The notes beneath the pieces are model-generated. The model had not been told where the DNA came from. It made no database searches and saw only the letters and a program-made list of their open reading frames with translations. From Chitinophagales bacterium (GTDB taxonomy: Bacteria > Bacteroidota > Bacteroidia > Chitinophagales > Chitinophagaceae), in NCBI GenBank assembly GCA_013297995.1, contig JAAFJB010000007.1, forward strand, positions 1 to 64,000: a DNA stretch of 64,000 nucleotides. The letters are read 5' to 3'. Below are positions 59,771 to 64,000 of this stretch, in pieces (positions within the stretch are counted from its first letter, which is position 1; each line of letters opens with the position of its first letter). The position numbers were made by a program, and so were the translations under genes.

Positions 59771-61186
59771 ATGATAGCTAAAATAATCAGTCACGAATGG
59801 CTACAATGGCGGAGAGACAGTCGCTTAAAATGGCTCACCATTTTTTTGGTGACAATAAGTGCATTTGCACTTTGGAATCAAATAAATTTTCAGTCTGGGT
59901 TATTAAAAACCAGGGTCAAAGCACAGCAAGATTCTAGACAAGAATGGCTTTCACAAGAGCTCAAACACCCGCATATGGCGGCTCATTTTGGAAATTATGC
60001 GTATAAAAAACCAACACTACTTCATTGCTTCGATCCAGGCCTTACCATCTACACAGGTACTTCGGTATATATGGAACCGCATAGGCAAAACGATTTTTTA
60101 TTCAGCCAAAGTCAAGAGAGTGATACAGGAATTAGGTTTGGCTGGTTAAGTCCCGCCATGATTTGCCAATTGATACTGCCACTATTAATTATACTCTTGT
60201 GTTTCAACAGCATTAATGGCGAATACGAGAAAGGTACTATGGCTTTATTAATAGCGCAGGGCGTGAATTTCAGGAGTATAATAATGGCTAAAACAATATC
60301 TGTATTTTTACTTTTTCAAGGATTTATAACCATTTATTTGTTAGTAACTGCCTATAGCTCCTCTCTGTACTTAGGCACCGTGCTTGATTTTTCAGCACTC
60401 TTGTATATCTGGATTGTGTATTCGATTTATTGTTTTATTTGGAGTTTATTGGGGGTATTAATTTCATCCTATATTAAAAATTCTGGCAGTTCCATCGCAG
60501 TACTTTTACTGGTGTGGATATTTACCCATATTATAGTGCCAAGGGCATCTGCAAATATTGCAGAGAATATGCGCCCCCTTATTACCAACCAAGCATTTAA
60601 ACAATTGCTTTCAGCTTCTATTGAAAAAGGCATTGATGGGCATGACCCGAAAAATGAACGCGCAAAAAAAATTGAAGAAGCTTTGTTGGTAAAATATAAA
60701 GTGGACAGTGTTCAACAATTACCATTCAATTTTGAAGGATTTATCATGCAGCAAAGTGAAGCATACAGTAGTAAAGTATACGACCACCATTTTAGTGAAT
60801 TGTTTATTTCCTTAAAAGCACAGAAAAAAATACAATCCTTATTTGGCTTCATCAGTCCCTATATTTCTCTGCGTAATATTTCTATGGCAGCAGCCAATGC
60901 AAGCTTGGAAACGGAGATTGATTTTCAACAACAGGCGGAGAATTATCGTAGGTCTTTCGTTCAAAATATGAACAACGATATGAAAGAAAATTCTGCCTAT
61001 GGTTCTTTTGCAACCTACCGTGTAAGTAAAGACAAATATGCTAGTATAGGCGATTTACAAGTGCAAAATCGTGCTATGAAATGGTCGCTCCCTTCACTTA
61101 TAGTTGAGCATATAAGCCTACTCTTTTGGTTGGTATTTTTAATGAGCTTGTTATTAATTAGTCATAGAAGAAAAATTTACAAATAG
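59771..61186 (+). CDS. ABC-2 type permease, DUF3526-like
   Basis: MIAKIISHEWLQWRRDSRLKWL, large periplasmic loop after TM1, PLLIILLCFNSINGEYEKGTMALLIAQG. Confidence 0.82.
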   Translation: MIAKIISHEWLQWRRDSRLKWLTIFLVTISAFALWNQINFQSGLLKTRVKAQQDSRQEWLSQELKHPHMAAHFGNYAYKKPTLLHCFDPGLTIYTGTSVYMEPHRQNDFLFSQSQESDTGIRFGWLSPAMICQLILPLLIILLCFNSINGEYEKGTMALLIAQGVNFRSIIMAKTISVFLLFQGFITIYLLVTAYSSSLYLGTVLDFSALLYIWIVYSIYCFIWSLLGVLISSYIKNSGSSIAVLLLVWIFTHIIVPRASANIAENMRPLITNQAFKQLLSASIEKGIDGHDPKNERAKKIEEALLVKYKVDSVQQLPFNFEGFIMQQSEAYSSKVYDHHFSELFISLKAQKKIQSLFGFISPYISLRNISMAAANASLETEIDFQQQAENYRRSFVQNMNNDMKENSAYGSFATYRVSKDKYASIGDLQVQNRAMKWSLPSLIVEHISLLFWLVFLMSLLLISHRRKIYK

Positions 61187-61191
61187 AATTC

Positions 61192-62649
61192 ATGAATTTC
61201 CAACAAGTAAACAACAATCCCATACCCGCTATTTCTCTAAGTACGCAGTACTGGCTTTTTATAAAACGAAGGACTAACTTATTATTACTCATTATTTTTT
61301 TTATTGCTGGCCTCTATGGTTTATACCAAGGATTTGCCTTTAAAAGCAAACAGGTTGCTGCCATTGATGGTTTTCAAAATGAAAAAATTAGCAAGTATAA
61401 CAACTTACTAAAAGGCTTTGATGCAGACACTACCAGTAAATTGGGAAAGGAAGCATTTGTAGCAGTAAGCAGTCCCCTAAAAAGCAACTGGAACATAGTA
61501 CTTCCTTCATATAAAATGCCTGTGAGTACGGCCATATTTGCAATAGGACAAGCTGATGTATTCCCTTACTATTATACCGTTAAAGTGGAAAGCTTTTTTA
61601 TGCAGATATTTAAGCAGGGAGAAATTGCCAATCCATTGAGATCACTTTCTGGACATTTTGATATCGCTTTCTGGGTGATTTATTTGTTGCCACTTTTAAT
61701 TATATTACTCTGCTTCAATACGCTTTCTGCCGAATTAGGAAATGGAAACTGGAGATTAATCAATAGTCAAGGTATCACAGTAAAAAAATGGCTTTCCTCT
61801 AAATTCTTATTTGTTGGCTATTGTATTGAAATAATGATACTGATTGTATTTATTACAGCACTTCTTTTAAATTATGTATGCTTTAACCAATCTCCTTCTT
61901 TGAATGATTTTTTATTCTTGTTGGGAGTGAATATTTACCTATTTTTTTGGTTGTGTTTAATTTATATGGTAAATACACTTGCAAAAAATACGGGCGTAAA
62001 TGCCATGTATTGCGGTATTGGTTGGGTGGTAATCTGTATTTTAGTTCCGGTATTAATATCAATGGCTATAGAAAAATCAATCCCCATCAATAATACCAGT
62101 ATCAGTAGAATGTCTAGGCGACCGCAAGGTGCTCAATTTGAGGACAGTAGTTTTGGAACAAAAATTATTCGTGATTTAGCAATCGCATACCCCATGCTTA
62201 AAAATACAACCATTGGTACCAATAGTGCCAGCTTTAAACTGGCCGTGTACTTGGCTTATCACAAGCTTTTAGACGATGCAAATACTGCTGAGGTAAAAAA
62301 TTATTTTACCAAAATTGAAGCACGCCAACAAATAACCAATCATAGCAGCATCATAAATTCAGCAGCTTCAATGGATGGTATTTTTGCTTCACTTGCAAAC
62401 AACGATGCCCAAGCCAATCACGATTTTTTTTGGCAAACAAAAACTTTTCATAGTCGCCTTAATACTATTTATTACCCAGCCCTTTTTCTTGAAAAACAAC
62501 TCAGTAAAAGCGACTATAAAAAAATGCCCATTTTTAAATACCAAGCTAATCAAAATCACAAAACCTTGGTATTTCCTTACACCATTTTAATCCTTATTTC
62601 ATGTTTGCTCCTATTCATTAGCAACAAACAAATGAGTAAGATTTCTTGA
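61192..62649 (+). CDS. ABC-2 type permease, DUF3526-like (second subunit)
   Basis: Same architecture as upstream gene: LLPLLIILLCFNTLSAELGNGNWRLINSQG; TM-rich. Confidence 0.82.
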   Translation: MNFQQVNNNPIPAISLSTQYWLFIKRRTNLLLLIIFFIAGLYGLYQGFAFKSKQVAAIDGFQNEKISKYNNLLKGFDADTTSKLGKEAFVAVSSPLKSNWNIVLPSYKMPVSTAIFAIGQADVFPYYYTVKVESFFMQIFKQGEIANPLRSLSGHFDIAFWVIYLLPLLIILLCFNTLSAELGNGNWRLINSQGITVKKWLSSKFLFVGYCIEIMILIVFITALLLNYVCFNQSPSLNDFLFLLGVNIYLFFWLCLIYMVNTLAKNTGVNAMYCGIGWVVICILVPVLISMAIEKSIPINNTSISRMSRRPQGAQFEDSSFGTKIIRDLAIAYPMLKNTTIGTNSASFKLAVYLAYHKLLDDANTAEVKNYFTKIEARQQITNHSSIINSAASMDGIFASLANNDAQANHDFFWQTKTFHSRLNTIYYPALFLEKQLSKSDYKKMPIFKYQANQNHKTLVFPYTILILISCLLLFISNKQMSKIS

Positions 62650-62723
62650 TGTTCATCGGTTTAAAAAAAATATTGAAAACACCCCAAAATCTTTTATATA
62701 AAAATTAATAAATACCTACTAAA

Positions 62724-64000
62724 ATGAACATGATGAGAACCGTTTTTTTAATGATTGGATTTTTTTGTTGCCAATTTTTTGCACATGCACAAACAACAAT
62801 AAATGGTAATATAGTGCTGAGCAATGGAGAAAAAGCAGTAGGAGTAACCATCCAACTGAGTCCACTAAATATTACAACGTATAGCAACGAAGAGGGAGAT
62901 TTTAAGTTTGCCAATATTGCCAATGGCAGTTATACCATAAATGCCACCGCCATTGGGTTGCAAGCACAAGAACAAAAGATTACCCTAGTTTCTGGCACAA
63001 AAGCAGTAGTTAGTTTTACCATGAAAGCCAGCATAAATTCATTAAATGAAGTGGTGGTTTACGGCAGTAATCGCTATTTAAAAAATTCGGTAAGTAGTAG
63101 TTTTAGAACTGCTGTAAATCCATTTGAAGCACCCCAGCAAATTCAAGTTATCAGCAGTAAATTAATTAGAGATCAGCAAGCATTTACACCAACAGACCTC
63201 GCTAGAAATGTGAGTGGCGTATCTTCTATTTTTCCTTTTCCGGGTGTGTATACTGACTTTAATATTAGGGGTACCAGGGCAACCCAAGGTAAGTTTAGAA
63301 ATGGTATGAATATGGGTATTGCAAGCTTTGGTTTATTGCAAGAAGATATGAGCTATACCGATAGAGTTGAGTTTATAAAAGGCCCTTCGGGCTTTTTAAT
63401 TGGTCAAGGCGAACCAGGAGGCGTATTTAATGTAGTCACCAAAAAACCACTGCCCTATACCCTTGCCAACCTAAACCTTACTACGGGTAGTTTTAATTTG
63501 TTCCGATTGCACGCCGATTTTGGCGGTGCGGTAGACAAAAAGAAAAAATTGCTTTTTAGAATGAATATAATGGCACAGGATAATAATACACATATTCAAA
63601 ATCAGAAAAACAATCGACTCAGCATTGCGCCCGTACTCACCTACACAATTGCAAAAAATACAACCCTTACTGCTGAGTACAATTATGATGCACAAAAAAC
63701 AAATGGCCTCGATATGGCAATCCCTAGTATCAACGGAAAATTTGAATTGCCAAGAAACTTTAATATTTCAGGATTGGATTCCAAACTTTCTTTTGAGCAA
63801 CAATATGCTTTTTTTAAAGCAGAACATATCATCAATCCCCAATGGAAAATTACTGCGCAAGCTTCCTATAACGGAGGATTTATTCGTGGCTTTGATATCC
63901 AAAGTAGGGGAAGGGTATTGGCCAATGATAGTGCCACCCGTGAAGCCCGCTATTGGAACAATATCGCTTCTAATTACAACGCGCAACTTTTTTTAAACGG
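62724..64000 (+). CDS. TonB-dependent siderophore-type receptor, C-terminus cut by window edge
   Basis: Frame from ATG 62724 open to window end: MNMMRTVFLMIGFFCCQFFAHAQ...INGNIVLSNGEKAVGVTIQLS...FNIRGTRATQGKFRNGMNMG...VEFIKGPSGFLIGQGEPGGVFNVVTKKP. Confidence 0.92.
   Translation, partial: MNMMRTVFLMIGFFCCQFFAHAQTTINGNIVLSNGEKAVGVTIQLSPLNITTYSNEEGDFKFANIANGSYTINATAIGLQAQEQKITLVSGTKAVVSFTMKASINSLNEVVVYGSNRYLKNSVSSSFRTAVNPFEAPQQIQVISSKLIRDQQAFTPTDLARNVSGVSSIFPFPGVYTDFNIRGTRATQGKFRNGMNMGIASFGLLQEDMSYTDRVEFIKGPSGFLIGQGEPGGVFNVVTKKPLPYTLANLNLTTGSFNLFRLHADFGGAVDKKKKLLFRMNIMAQDNNTHIQNQKNNRLSIAPVLTYTIAKNTTLTAEYNYDAQKTNGLDMAIPSINGKFELPRNFNISGLDSKLSFEQQYAFFKAEHIINPQWKITAQASYNGGFIRGFDIQSRGRVLANDSATREARYWNNIASNYNAQLFLN

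Overview
This is a 64 kb AT-rich chromosomal window from a Bacteroidota bacterium. The gene content (GldA, GldB, TonB-dependent receptors, CusA-TolC fusion, DUF4783, Pit+DUF47) looks Chitinophagaceae-like, but the taxon is an inference. Most of it is housekeeping: PBP2 (partial), nth, ftsB/divIC-like, eno, gldA, a DEAD-box helicase, prfA, galE, pit+DUF47, a two-component pair, pyrD, a thiolase, nadE, gldB, apaG, icd, a PDH E2, SUI1/YciH, nadC, gpmI, engB, a pabB/trpE-family gene, purA and relA/spoT. Accessory parts are a CusA-TolC fusion with its adaptor, several TonB-dependent receptors, and an ABC/DUF3526 operon running into a partial TonB receptor. I saw no rRNA, tRNA, CRISPR array or transposase. 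Best candidates for a second look: (1) an ATPase plus PD-(D/E)XK-like (DUF234-type) gene preceded by two near-identical 50-bp palindromic units carrying four TATATYTCGCCAAATA arms; (2) a secreted 721-aa protein with a C-terminal clan-CD (caspase/CHAT-like) His/Cys signature; (3) a 25-bp palindrome overlapping the likely -7 promoter element of the ABC/DUF3526/TonB operon; (4) a large outer-membrane protein with an apparently degenerate gluzincin-like motif fused to a propeller and barrel; (5) a perfect 11-bp inverted repeat just upstream of a TonB receptor start. All domain calls were made by eye from the translations; no searches were run.
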